This document shows, piece after piece, positions 26,837 through 33,789 of a DNA stretch of 43,592 nucleotides. Origin of the DNA: CAIPFQ01 sp035480615 (GTDB taxonomy: Bacteria; Chlamydiota; Chlamydiia; Chlamydiales; SM23-39); NCBI GenBank assembly GCA_035480615.1, contig DATIHO010000082.1, positions 1-43,592 of the forward strand, given 5' to 3'. A program made the position numbers and the translations under genes. Positions within the stretch are counted from its first letter, which is position 1. Each line of letters starts with the position of its first letter. Below the pieces are notes generated by a model. The model was given only the letters and a program-made list of their open reading frames with translations. It ran no database searches and had not been told where the DNA came from.

Positions 26837-27385
26837 ATGGTGGGGTATAAATTTTTGATTGCTGGATTAGGCAATCCAGGAAGGGCCTATGCAGGCACCC
26901 GGCATAATATCGGATTTGAAGCGGTGAGTCTACTGGCAAAAAAACACCAGCTTGCATTTCGGACAAAATTGAGCTGGAAAGGCAGCGTGGCTGTTGGCAA
27001 AATAAAAAACGATGATGTTGTGTTAATGAAGCCTTTGACGTTTATGAACCTGAGCGGGGAGGCAATAGCGCTTTGTATGAGAAATTTGAAGATTGGACCC
27101 ACCCATCTTCTTGTGATTGTCGATGACATCGCAATCTCTTTGGGACAGTTAAGGATGAGGATCAATAGCGGTTCTGGAGGGCACAACGGTCTGAAAAGCG
27201 TTGAAGAGCATTTACAAACAAATCGGTTCGCCCGTCTTCGGATTGGAGTGGGTGATTCGAAAGAAGGGGACTTGGTTAGCCATGTGCTGGGCAAGTTTTC
27301 CGACGATGAAAAACAGCTTGTTCCCAAAATCCTGGAACAGTCGGTGTCAGCCGCTGAAATTTGGCTGGAAAAAGGATTGAATTAA
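26837..27385 (+). CDS. pth: Peptidyl-tRNA hydrolase
   Basis: Frees tRNA from drop-off peptidyl-tRNAs, 182 aa. It has GLGNPGRAYAGTRHNIGF with catalytic His23, then the MKPLTFMNLSG segment, the VDDIAISLG acidic strand and the SGGHNGLKS loop. ATG 26837 is chosen because GGGATG lies about nine bases upstream; ATG 26828 and the far upstream start at 26762 are less likely because the protein should begin a few residues before KFLIAGLG. It is followed by a hairpin and a long palindrome before rpsF. Confidence 0.94.
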   Translation: MVGYKFLIAGLGNPGRAYAGTRHNIGFEAVSLLAKKHQLAFRTKLSWKGSVAVGKIKNDDVVLMKPLTFMNLSGEAIALCMRNLKIGPTHLLVIVDDIAISLGQLRMRINSGSGGHNGLKSVEEHLQTNRFARLRIGVGDSKEGDLVSHVLGKFSDDEKQLVPKILEQSVSAAEIWLEKGLN

Positions 27386-27411
27386 GAGACCGTCTATTAA
27401 GACAGTCTCTA
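27386..27411 (+). terminator. Hairpin after pth, possible attenuator
   Basis: AGAGACCGTCT-ATTA-AGACAGTCTCT-type inverted repeat directly after the pth stop, ten pairs with one C/A mismatch. There is no T-tract, so it is a weak terminator or an RNA processing/stability hairpin inside the ribosomal gene block. Confidence 0.45.
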
Positions 27412-27446
27412 AGAGGCCTTCCAGGCGATGGATGTTTTTAACGAAC

Positions 27447-27613
27447 TATACCCAAAGTGATTCAAAAGTCGGCCTTTGAGCGGGTTCAAAGCGCCAAAAA
27501 TCGATTCTTGAAAAGGGGGTTGTATTCTTCAATACTAGCCCCCTTTTCAAGAATCGATTTTTGGCAGCTTTCAATCCCGCCCAAAGGCCGACTTTTGAAT
27601 CACTTTGGGTATA
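27447..27613. repeat. Long palindromic element, type B
   Basis: 167 bp, ends TATACCCAAAGTGATTC and its complement. Arms pair almost fully, including a strong inner block (CCAAAAATCGATTCTTGAAA and a run of G/C). The outer part of the right arm is itself a small palindrome matching the 36-bp short copies at 29548 and 32273. It lies between pth and rpsF inside a same-strand gene block and has an open frame running into rpsF. Confidence 0.9.
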
Positions 27614-27645
27614 AATCCATCAAACCCAGGCATTGGAGAAAGAAA

Positions 27646-27990
27646 ATGAAAAAAATGCGAAAAGAGCTTTATGAAGGGATGTATATCTTAAGCGCAACGC
27701 TTAGTGATGAATCCCGCAAAAAAGCTTTTGATAAAATTACCGAAGGAATCGTCCAGAATGGGGGCGAAATTCACAAAATTCATGAACAGGGCCGGCGCAA
27801 ACTGGCGTATGAAATTGATGGAAAGCGGGAAGGATTTTATTATGTCCTTTTTTTTACGGCTCCCACTTCTTCTCTCACCGATTTGTGGAAAGATTATCAA
27901 TTGCATGAAGATCTCATCCGTTTTATGACAAAACGGGCGGAGAGCGTTCAGGACACTTTAGAATTCAAACCCTTGAAACCACAGAGCTAG
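27646..27990 (+). CDS. rpsF: 30S ribosomal protein S6
   Basis: 114 aa, the chlamydial length. The family pattern starts KELYEGMYILSATLSDE, with the second strand IHKIHEQGRRKLAYEIDG. S6 pairs with S18 on the small subunit, and rpsR follows after two bases. ATG 27646 has GGAGAAAG before it. The frame is open back to 27457, but those codons are encoded by the palindromic element and do not look like S6. Confidence 0.95.
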   Translation: MKKMRKELYEGMYILSATLSDESRKKAFDKITEGIVQNGGEIHKIHEQGRRKLAYEIDGKREGFYYVLFFTAPTSSLTDLWKDYQLHEDLIRFMTKRAESVQDTLEFKPLKPQS

Positions 27991-27992
27991 CT

Positions 27993-28265
27993 ATGAATCA
28001 AAGAAAGATGCCTATGCAAATGCAAAATAACAATGCGCCTGAAAGCCCTTTTGCGAAGAAAAAGAAAAGCTGCCCATTTTGCGCTGTCAAAGCCAAAACA
28101 ATTGATTACAAAGATATCGAGACTTTGAAACAATTCATTACGGAACGGGGCAAGATTCTGCCGCGCCGCATTACGGGAGTTTCTTATTTTTATCAAAAAA
28201 TACTGAAAAAGGCGATCAAGCAGGCGCGGTATATGGCTTTGCTTCCCTTTGTAGCAAAGGAGTAG
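27993..28265 (+). CDS. rpsR: 30S ribosomal protein S18
   Basis: 90 aa. Core pattern KKSCPFCAVKAKTIDYKD keeps the CxxC pair. ERGKILPRRITGVS and the basic helix ILKKAIKQARYMALLPF are typical. The N-terminal 20 residues (Met/Gln/Asn rich) are a small extension. S18 binds S6, and the genes are adjacent with a 2-bp gap. It is followed by rplI after three bases. Confidence 0.95.
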   Translation: MNQRKMPMQMQNNNAPESPFAKKKKSCPFCAVKAKTIDYKDIETLKQFITERGKILPRRITGVSYFYQKILKKAIKQARYMALLPFVAKE

Positions 28266-28268
28266 AAG

Positions 28269-28799
28269 ATGAAACAACAGTTGTTATTACTTGAAGATGT
28301 CGATGCATTGGGAAGAAAAGGAGAGGTGGTTACTGCGAAACCGGGCTTTGTGCGTAATTTCCTTTTGCCAAAAGGTTTGGCAGTCATCGCATCTAAAAAC
28401 ACTCTTAGAAAGCAGGAAATACTTCGCGCAGAACGGGAAAAACAGGCGATTATTGATCGACAGGAAGCCGAAAAGCTTTCCGTTCAGATCGAGGGGCTTG
28501 TCCTTGAAATCAAAGTAAAAGTGGATCCTGACGGACATATGTATGGATCTGTATCCGCATCTGATATTGCGCAGCTATTCCAAGAGCAAGGGCTTCCAAT
28601 CGATAAGAAAAATATTGTTTTGGCTCGGCCTATCAAAGAGATCGGGACGCATAAAATTGCTCTGAGATTAAAAGAACAAGTATCGGTGTCCTGCTCGATC
28701 CATATTGTCCCGGAAGGGGGTATGCCTGCAGGTATCGAAGCTGTTACAGCCCCTATCTCGAATGAGGAAGTAACCAACATCGAAGAAAAACCAATCTGA
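28269..28799 (+). CDS. rplI: 50S ribosomal protein L9
   Basis: 176 aa. The N-terminal rRNA-binding domain begins QLLLLEDVDALGRKGEVV with KPGFVRNFLLPKGLA, the L9 signature. A long connecting helix and a C-terminal domain (DGHMYGSVSASDIAQLF) follow. About 25 residues past the usual end form an acidic tail (NEEVTNIEEKPI). AAGGAG precedes the ATG. The tail and TGA stop run into a short A-type palindrome shared with the start of ispE, so the extension may be element-linked. Confidence 0.95.
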   Translation: MKQQLLLLEDVDALGRKGEVVTAKPGFVRNFLLPKGLAVIASKNTLRKQEILRAEREKQAIIDRQEAEKLSVQIEGLVLEIKVKVDPDGHMYGSVSASDIAQLFQEQGLPIDKKNIVLARPIKEIGTHKIALRLKEQVSVSCSIHIVPEGGMPAGIEAVTAPISNEEVTNIEEKPI

Positions 28800-28826
28800 A
28801 ATTTTGTTGCACCCAAAATTCAGGTT
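28789..28826. repeat. Short palindromic element, type A-like
   Basis: 38 bp: AACC-AAT-CTGAAATTTTG, 4-nt loop region, then CACCCAAAATTCAGGTT. The right half matches the terminus of the long A elements at 17 of 19 positions. It holds the rplI stop (TGA) and the ispE start (TTG 28807). Confidence 0.65.
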
Positions 28827-29688
28827 GTTTTCTTCTCCGGCGAAAATCAATCTCTTTTTTCACATACTGGGTAAGCGATCTGATGGATATCATGAGATCG
28901 CTTCTCTTTATCAAGCCATCGATCTTTTCGACACTTTAAAATTTCGAAAAGGCCATCAAGATTTTTTTTCCTCGAATATCTACTTGGATGAAGCTGCGAA
29001 TCTCGTTTTAAAAGCGCTTCGCCTTTTTCGAATCCGCTTTCCCTTCTCGTTTGGAGTCAAGATTCATTTGGAAAAGCGCATTCCGTTGCAGGCAGGCCTT
29101 GGGGGAGGCAGCAGCAACGCCGCAACGACTCTTTGGGCTTTGAATGAGCTGACAGGGAGAAGAGCTTCCATGAGCGCATTGATAGAGATGGGAGCCCTGC
29201 TGGGTTCTGATGTGCCTTTCTTTTTTTCTTCGGGTACATCTTATTGCACAGGAAGGGGAGAAATTCTCGAACCTTTTCATTTGCCTTACCTTTTGAGCGG
29301 GTATTTGGCTAAGCCCTCTTTTGGCCTTTCTACTTCTTTAGTCTACCAAGAAACGCGTATTGAAGAGCTCATTGCCAGGGATCCGCGGCAGGGGCTCGTC
29401 CAATTCCCGTTATTTTATAATGACTTGGAACCTGCTGCTTTTCGCATCGAACCTCGTTTGAGATTGTTTCACAGCCACTTAAAGCAGATGGGATTTGATG
29501 CAGTGACGATGACAGGCAGTGGAACCGCATTTATGTGTCAGGTGAACATACCCAAAGGCCAAATTTTGAATCACTTTGGGTATAAAACCCTTCCTCAATT
29601 CCAAAGCTTTCTCCCTTTCCGCTCAATTCAAAGGGCTGAAAACTCTTGGTATATACCGCTCTGTACTGGACAAAAAATAAATTCATAA
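28807..29688 (+). CDS. ispE: 4-diphosphocytidyl-2-C-methyl-D-erythritol kinase
   Basis: GHMP kinase of the MEP isoprenoid pathway, phosphorylating CDP-methylerythritol; 293 aa. Conserved: SPAKINLFFHILGKRSDGYH (first motif), the ATP loop PLQAGLGGGSSNAATTL, and MTGSGTAF (third motif). No ATG is available; TTG 28807 (or TTG 28804) is used, and it lies in an A-type palindrome end, giving MHPKFRL. A 36-bp B element is inserted in frame after the third motif (29548-29583), adding 12 residues before a normal-looking final strand (SWYIPL). The last eight residues come from a 19-bp direct repeat also found at the end of the P-ATPase gene. Confidence 0.9.
   Translation: MHPKFRLFSSPAKINLFFHILGKRSDGYHEIASLYQAIDLFDTLKFRKGHQDFFSSNIYLDEAANLVLKALRLFRIRFPFSFGVKIHLEKRIPLQAGLGGGSSNAATTLWALNELTGRRASMSALIEMGALLGSDVPFFFSSGTSYCTGRGEILEPFHLPYLLSGYLAKPSFGLSTSLVYQETRIEELIARDPRQGLVQFPLFYNDLEPAAFRIEPRLRLFHSHLKQMGFDAVTMTGSGTAFMCQVNIPKGQILNHFGYKTLPQFQSFLPFRSIQRAENSWYIPLCTGQKINS
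29548..29583. repeat. Short palindromic element, type B, in frame inside ispE
   Basis: 36 bp beginning ATACCCAAAGGCC and ending CACTTTGGGTAT; the ten terminal bases of each side are complementary. It encodes IPKGQILNHFGY in the ispE frame. A near copy is at 32273, and the same unit forms the outer right arm of the long B element at 27447. Confidence 0.85.
29659..29677 (+). repeat. 19-bp direct repeat, left copy
   Basis: CTCTGTACTGGACAAAAAA in the last codons of ispE. The identical sequence is at 32174-32192, in the last codons of the P-ATPase gene and in the same reading phase (LCTGQK). The pair brackets a 2.5-kb segment. Confidence 0.9.
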
Positions 29689-29785
29689 ATAGTTTCTGGC
29701 CGAATCATGTCAATTTTCAAGTCCCTTAATTTGGTTTCTACTTGTTGGAGCGGGGATCGCTGGCATTTTAGGCGAATGGATTCAG

Positions 29786-32218
29786 ATGAGCGCTATTGTC
29801 ACCATTTTATTGGTCAATGCGATGATCAGCTTTTTTCAAGAATATAGTTCTGAGAAATCTTTTGAGGCCCTTAAAAGCTTATATGTGGCTACCTCCCGAG
29901 TTCTGCGCAGTGGTCAAATGAGAGAAATTCCATCTTCTGAGATTGTTTTCGGCGATCTGGTTTTGCTTGAAGCAGGCGATCAAGTTCCTGCAGATGGAAG
30001 ACTTGTTTACGTTGCACAGCTTGCCATTCAGGAGGCCGCTTTAACAGGAGAATCCGCCGCTGTTCATAAAAGGATTGAGCCATTAGAAGAACAGGCAATT
30101 ACAGATCAAAAAAACATGGTTTTTTCTGGTACTCATGTCGCTTCTGGAAGGGGGAAATTCATTGTTACCAAAACTGGCTTGAATACAGAACTGGGGAAAA
30201 TTGCCGCTTCACTACAAGTGCTTAAAGCAGAATTAACGCCTTTGCAAGTTCGTTTTAATCGTCTAGGTAAGCAATTGGTTCTTATATGCATAGTAATCGT
30301 TGCAGCGATTTCTTTTTTAGGCTTTTGGAAGGGGATGGGACTTGTTGCAATTGCTTTGACCAGTTTAAGTCTTGCGGTAGCCGCAATTCCAGAAGGCCTT
30401 CCTGCTATTGTGACTATTACTTTAGCGATGGGAGTTCGGAGAATGGCCAAACATAATGCTTTAATGCGCAGATTGGCCTCGGTTGAGACTCTAGGATGCA
30501 CTTCGGTGATTTGTGCAGATAAAACGGGGACTTTGACCAAAAATGAAATGGTGGTTCTTCATTTCTGGATCGGCGATAAGCAATTTGATATCACCGGAAC
30601 CGGATATGAACCTAAAGGAAATTTTCAAGTAAATGGGGCAAAAATTGATGCTCAACAGGAGCCCGAACTTCTTGTCGCCTTAAAAATCTGTATCTTGTGC
30701 AATAACGCAGAACTGGATCAGAGTGAAGGGCTTTGGAAAATTGCAGGAGATCCCACTGAGGGGGCGCTACTTGTGGCTGCGGCTAAGGCGGGATTATGGA
30801 AAAAAGATTTAGAACAAGAGTCCCCTTTTTTAGAAGAGATTCCTTTTGATTCGGAAAGAAAAAGGATGAGTATTTTACGAAAAGACTCGCAACTGTACGT
30901 CAAAGGCGCTCTTGAAGTATTATTGCCTCTTTGTAATCGATGTCTTTGGCAGGGGAAACAAGAGCATTTAGATGAAGGAATCAGAAATGCGATTTTGGAA
31001 GCGCAACATCACTTAGCAAGTCAAGGGTTTCGGATTCTTGCTTTAGCTCAAAGGGATGTTCCAGGACAAAGTCAAATCGATCCTTCTTTAGAAAGTGAAT
31101 TGCAATTTGTTGGGCTCGTGGCCATGATTGACCCGCCTCGACCTGGAGTGAAAGAGGCTATTGATTCTTGTCGGGGAGCTGGAATTATTCCTGTCATGAT
31201 CACGGGTGACCATAAAGAAACAGCCATTGCCATTGCTAAGGAAATAGGTCTAATGGCGCCAAATTCGATAGCAGTGGAAGGGAAAGAACTGGATAACATA
31301 GATGATCATTCTCTGAATAAAGTCATTTTGAAAACGGCTGTTTTTGCTCGTGTAAGCGCGCAACACAAACTACGCATTATCCATGCTTGGAAAAATCATG
31401 GGCATATTGTTGCGATGACAGGAGATGGTGTGAATGATGCTCCTGCGATTAAAAAGGCGGATATTGGAATTGCAATGGGAATCACAGGAACTGAGGTGAC
31501 AAAACAAGTTTCAGACATGGTGATCTTAGACGATCATTTTGCTACCATTGTAACAGCAGTTAAAGAAGGAAGAGCGATTTATAGCAATATTGTGAAATTT
31601 GTCCGTTTTTTACTTTCAGCAAATTTTGCAGAACTTCTCGTTATATTTTTTGGAATTTTATGGGGATTTTCTGGCGCCTCTGGGGAAATTTGGGCGATTT
31701 TGTTGCCTTCTCAGATTTTATGGGTCAATTTAGTGACAGATGGATGTCCAGCCATTGCTTTAGCTTTTGATCCTGTCGAAAAGGCAGCCATGAAGCAAAA
31801 GCCGAGGAAAGTCTCGGAGCCAATCCTTTCATTGCCCTGGATTTTGAAACTTGTCTTTATTGGATTGATTGTCGCATTTGGATCTATTTTTGCCGCTCAT
31901 CTCGGTTTTTCAAAGGGAATGCTTGTAGGACAAAGTATGGCTTTTACGGAGCTTGTGATTCTTGAATTAGGAATCTTATTTTTGATTCGTAAGCCATTGT
32001 CTATTTTTTCGAATTTTTGGCTTCTTGTGGCTCTATTTCTTTCCCTATTACTCCAATTGTTTGTTATTTATTTCCCTCCTATGCATCTTCCCTTTGGAAC
32101 TGTGTTTTTGGAGGCTTTAAGCTGGCTTCAGATTTTAGGAATTGCTTTCATAGTGCATTTCCTTGTTTTTTTCCTCTGTACTGGACAAAAAAATAAGTTG
32201 ATGACAACGGCTCGCTGA
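29786..32218 (+). CDS. SERCA-type Ca2+ P-type ATPase, N-terminus missing
   Basis: 810 aa from the first usable ATG. Catalytic parts are intact: LTGESA (87-91), PEGLP (202-206), phosphorylation site DKTGTLT (Asp245), KGALEVL nucleotide site and TGDGVNDAP hinge. Calcium-site residues known from SERCA are conserved: Glu in PEGLP, Asn and Glu in ANFAELL, and Asn/Thr/Asp in WVNLVTDG. The coding frame continues upstream of the ATG as recognisable protein (QFSSPLIWFLLVGAG) but meets a TAG at 29690-29692, with no start codon between. The usual N-terminal domain and part of the first helix, some 70-90 residues, are absent. It is probably a 5'-truncated pseudogene or a shortened pump. Bracketed by a 19-bp direct repeat. 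Confidence 0.85.
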   Translation: MSAIVTILLVNAMISFFQEYSSEKSFEALKSLYVATSRVLRSGQMREIPSSEIVFGDLVLLEAGDQVPADGRLVYVAQLAIQEAALTGESAAVHKRIEPLEEQAITDQKNMVFSGTHVASGRGKFIVTKTGLNTELGKIAASLQVLKAELTPLQVRFNRLGKQLVLICIVIVAAISFLGFWKGMGLVAIALTSLSLAVAAIPEGLPAIVTITLAMGVRRMAKHNALMRRLASVETLGCTSVICADKTGTLTKNEMVVLHFWIGDKQFDITGTGYEPKGNFQVNGAKIDAQQEPELLVALKICILCNNAELDQSEGLWKIAGDPTEGALLVAAAKAGLWKKDLEQESPFLEEIPFDSERKRMSILRKDSQLYVKGALEVLLPLCNRCLWQGKQEHLDEGIRNAILEAQHHLASQGFRILALAQRDVPGQSQIDPSLESELQFVGLVAMIDPPRPGVKEAIDSCRGAGIIPVMITGDHKETAIAIAKEIGLMAPNSIAVEGKELDNIDDHSLNKVILKTAVFARVSAQHKLRIIHAWKNHGHIVAMTGDGVNDAPAIKKADIGIAMGITGTEVTKQVSDMVILDDHFATIVTAVKEGRAIYSNIVKFVRFLLSANFAELLVIFFGILWGFSGASGEIWAILLPSQILWVNLVTDGCPAIALAFDPVEKAAMKQKPRKVSEPILSLPWILKLVFIGLIVAFGSIFAAHLGFSKGMLVGQSMAFTELVILELGILFLIRKPLSIFSNFWLLVALFLSLLLQLFVIYFPPMHLPFGTVFLEALSWLQILGIAFIVHFLVFFLCTGQKNKLMTTAR
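32174..32192 (+). repeat. 19-bp direct repeat, right copy
   Basis: CTCTGTACTGGACAAAAAA, identical to 29659-29677, inside the last codons of the P-ATPase gene. The spacing between copies is 2515 bp. Confidence 0.9.
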
Positions 32219-32272
32219 AGGCCGACCATATCTCGTTGTATTTCAAGCATCGAGGTATAATGAAACACATCG

Positions 32273-32308
32273 ATACCCAAAGGCCGATTTTTGAATCACT
32301 TTGAGTAT
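32273..32308. repeat. Short palindromic element, type B, intergenic
   Basis: 36 bp beginning ATACCCAAAGGCCGA and ending CACTTTGAGTAT, one mismatch between the ends. It lies in the 190-bp gap before csbD. Upstream in the gap is a TATAAT (about 32255) without a clear -35 box; downstream is AT-rich sequence and a GAGGA/TCCTC hairpin near 32367-32381. Confidence 0.85.
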
Positions 32309-32408
32309 AATTAATTTACGTTTTATATTTATTCAATAGTAATTAATTAGTAAAATTAAAGTAAGAGGATATTTTCCTCATATTTTAAAACCCTTGGGAG
32401 TGTGCAGC

Positions 32409-32750
32409 ATGGAGAAAAAACAATTTGAAAGAAATTGGAACCAATTGAAATCCAAGATTCAGAATCACTGGAATCGATTAACAACCGACGATCTCAATAA
32501 GATCGACGGAATGTTCGATCATTTTGTAAATCAATTGGTAAAGCGGTATGGATATTCGAGAGATACAGCCTTGCAAGAGATTGAAAATTGGTCGCCTAAT
32601 GTAACAGCAAGAGAAAGCGCTGCCGAAGAATTTCAACCACCTATGAGCGGAGAGCGCCAATCGAAGATTCATGAGTGGAAAGAGGCGCAGCATGCTCACG
32701 AAAAACAAAAGCCCGCTGACTGGCAGCAAAAAAAAAGAAAAGTGGGTTGA
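32409..32750 (+). CDS. CsbD-like stress protein
   Basis: 113 aa, hydrophilic. Residues about 5-65 match the CsbD-like pattern (NWNQLKSKIQNHWNRLTTDD, then a second helix VNQLVKRYGYSRDTALQEI). CsbD proteins are general-stress proteins of unknown mechanism in other bacteria. The C-terminal half is Glu/Lys/Gln-rich and probably disordered. ATG 32409 is preferred to 32394 because GGGAG lies nine bases upstream. It is monocistronic: a strong terminator follows at 32766. Confidence 0.75.
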   Translation: MEKKQFERNWNQLKSKIQNHWNRLTTDDLNKIDGMFDHFVNQLVKRYGYSRDTALQEIENWSPNVTARESAAEEFQPPMSGERQSKIHEWKEAQHAHEKQKPADWQQKKRKVG

Positions 32751-32765
32751 TTGCGAAGCTTGATT

Positions 32766-32791
32766 GGAGGTTGCAAGCAACCTCCTTTCTT
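32766..32791 (+). terminator. Rho-independent terminator after csbD
   Basis: GGAGGTTG-CAAG-CAACCTCC, eight perfect pairs with a four-base loop, followed by TTTCTT. It lies 15 bp after the csbD stop and 20 bp before hldD. Confidence 0.85.
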
Positions 32792-32811
32792 GTTAAGATC
32801 ATTTCTTTCTT

Positions 32812-33789
32812 ATGCAAGAAGAGCCATATATTGTTGTCACAGGCGCCGCAGGAATGATTGGCTCAGGTGTCATTCGACACTTAAACGATTGTGGGCGCAC
32901 CCGTCTTTTGCTGGTCGATGATATTAAAACAACGGAGAAGTGGAAAAATCTCGTTGGGAAAAAATTTTCCAATTTGATTTCACGCCACCACATTTTCGAT
33001 TGGCTGAAAAGTCATGAAAATGATGTGGAAGCGATCATCCATTTGGGCGCGTGCTCCGACACTATGGAAACAAACGGCGATTATTTATTGGAAAATAATT
33101 TTCGTTTCTCTATCCGCCTGGCTGAATGGGCCCTCAACGTGAATAAACGCTTTATTTATGCATCCAGCGCGGCTACCTACGGAGATGGATCGCGAGGATT
33201 TTCCGATGATGAACAAGCATTGGAAGAGTTGAAACCGATCAACATGTATGCTTTTTCCAAGCACCTGGTCGATTTATGGATGAAACGGGAAAATGTATTG
33301 GATAAAGTAGTCGGTTTGAAATATTTCAATGTTTTCGGCCCCAACGAGTATCATAAAGGTCGAATGGCATCGATGGTTTTCAAGATGAGTCATATTGCCC
33401 AAACAGAAAAGGAGATTGCTCTTTATAAATCGAATGATCCCAAATGTTTTTTCGATGGGGAGCAGCGGCGCGATTTTATCTATTTGAAAGATGCTGTGCG
33501 GATGACATGCTTATTTCTACAAAATCGTGCAAGCGGAATTTACAATATTGGATTGGGGCAGGCGACGACCTGGAATTCATTGGCAAAAGAGCTTTTCGAT
33601 GCGTTGAATCAAAAAATGCAAATCCGATATATAGACATGCCTTCCGAACTGAATCGGCAATATCAAAACTATACTTGTGCGGATATGAGCAGATTCAACC
33701 GGTTGTTCCAACAGTTTCCGATCACGCCGATTAAACATGCTGTCCAGGAATATGTGCAGGAATATTTACTGCAGAACTTAAGATGGTGA
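32812..33789 (+). CDS. hldD: ADP-L-glycero-D-manno-heptose 6-epimerase
   Basis: Last enzyme of ADP-heptose synthesis for LPS inner core, 325 aa. Short-chain dehydrogenase-type epimerase: NAD(P)-binding TGAAGMIG (10-17), YASSAATYG, catalytic Tyr146 and Lys150 (YAFSK), and family segments LKYFNVFGPNEYHKG and QRRDFIYLKD. It overlaps the heptose kinase gene by 7 bp. Chlamydiaceae LPS has no heptose, so this pathway separates this organism from that family. Confidence 0.93.
   Translation: MQEEPYIVVTGAAGMIGSGVIRHLNDCGRTRLLLVDDIKTTEKWKNLVGKKFSNLISRHHIFDWLKSHENDVEAIIHLGACSDTMETNGDYLLENNFRFSIRLAEWALNVNKRFIYASSAATYGDGSRGFSDDEQALEELKPINMYAFSKHLVDLWMKRENVLDKVVGLKYFNVFGPNEYHKGRMASMVFKMSHIAQTEKEIALYKSNDPKCFFDGEQRRDFIYLKDAVRMTCLFLQNRASGIYNIGLGQATTWNSLAKELFDALNQKMQIRYIDMPSELNRQYQNYTCADMSRFNRLFQQFPITPIKHAVQEYVQEYLLQNLRW

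Noticed and set aside
27457..27645. 63-codon N-terminal extension of rpsF
   Set aside because: It is encoded by the B palindrome; S6 has its normal length and a good ribosome site at 27646.
29693..29785. Alternative start for a full-length P-ATPase
   Set aside because: The frame upstream reads as real ATPase sequence but has no ATG, GTG or TTG before the TAG at 29690-29692, so no complete N-terminus exists here.
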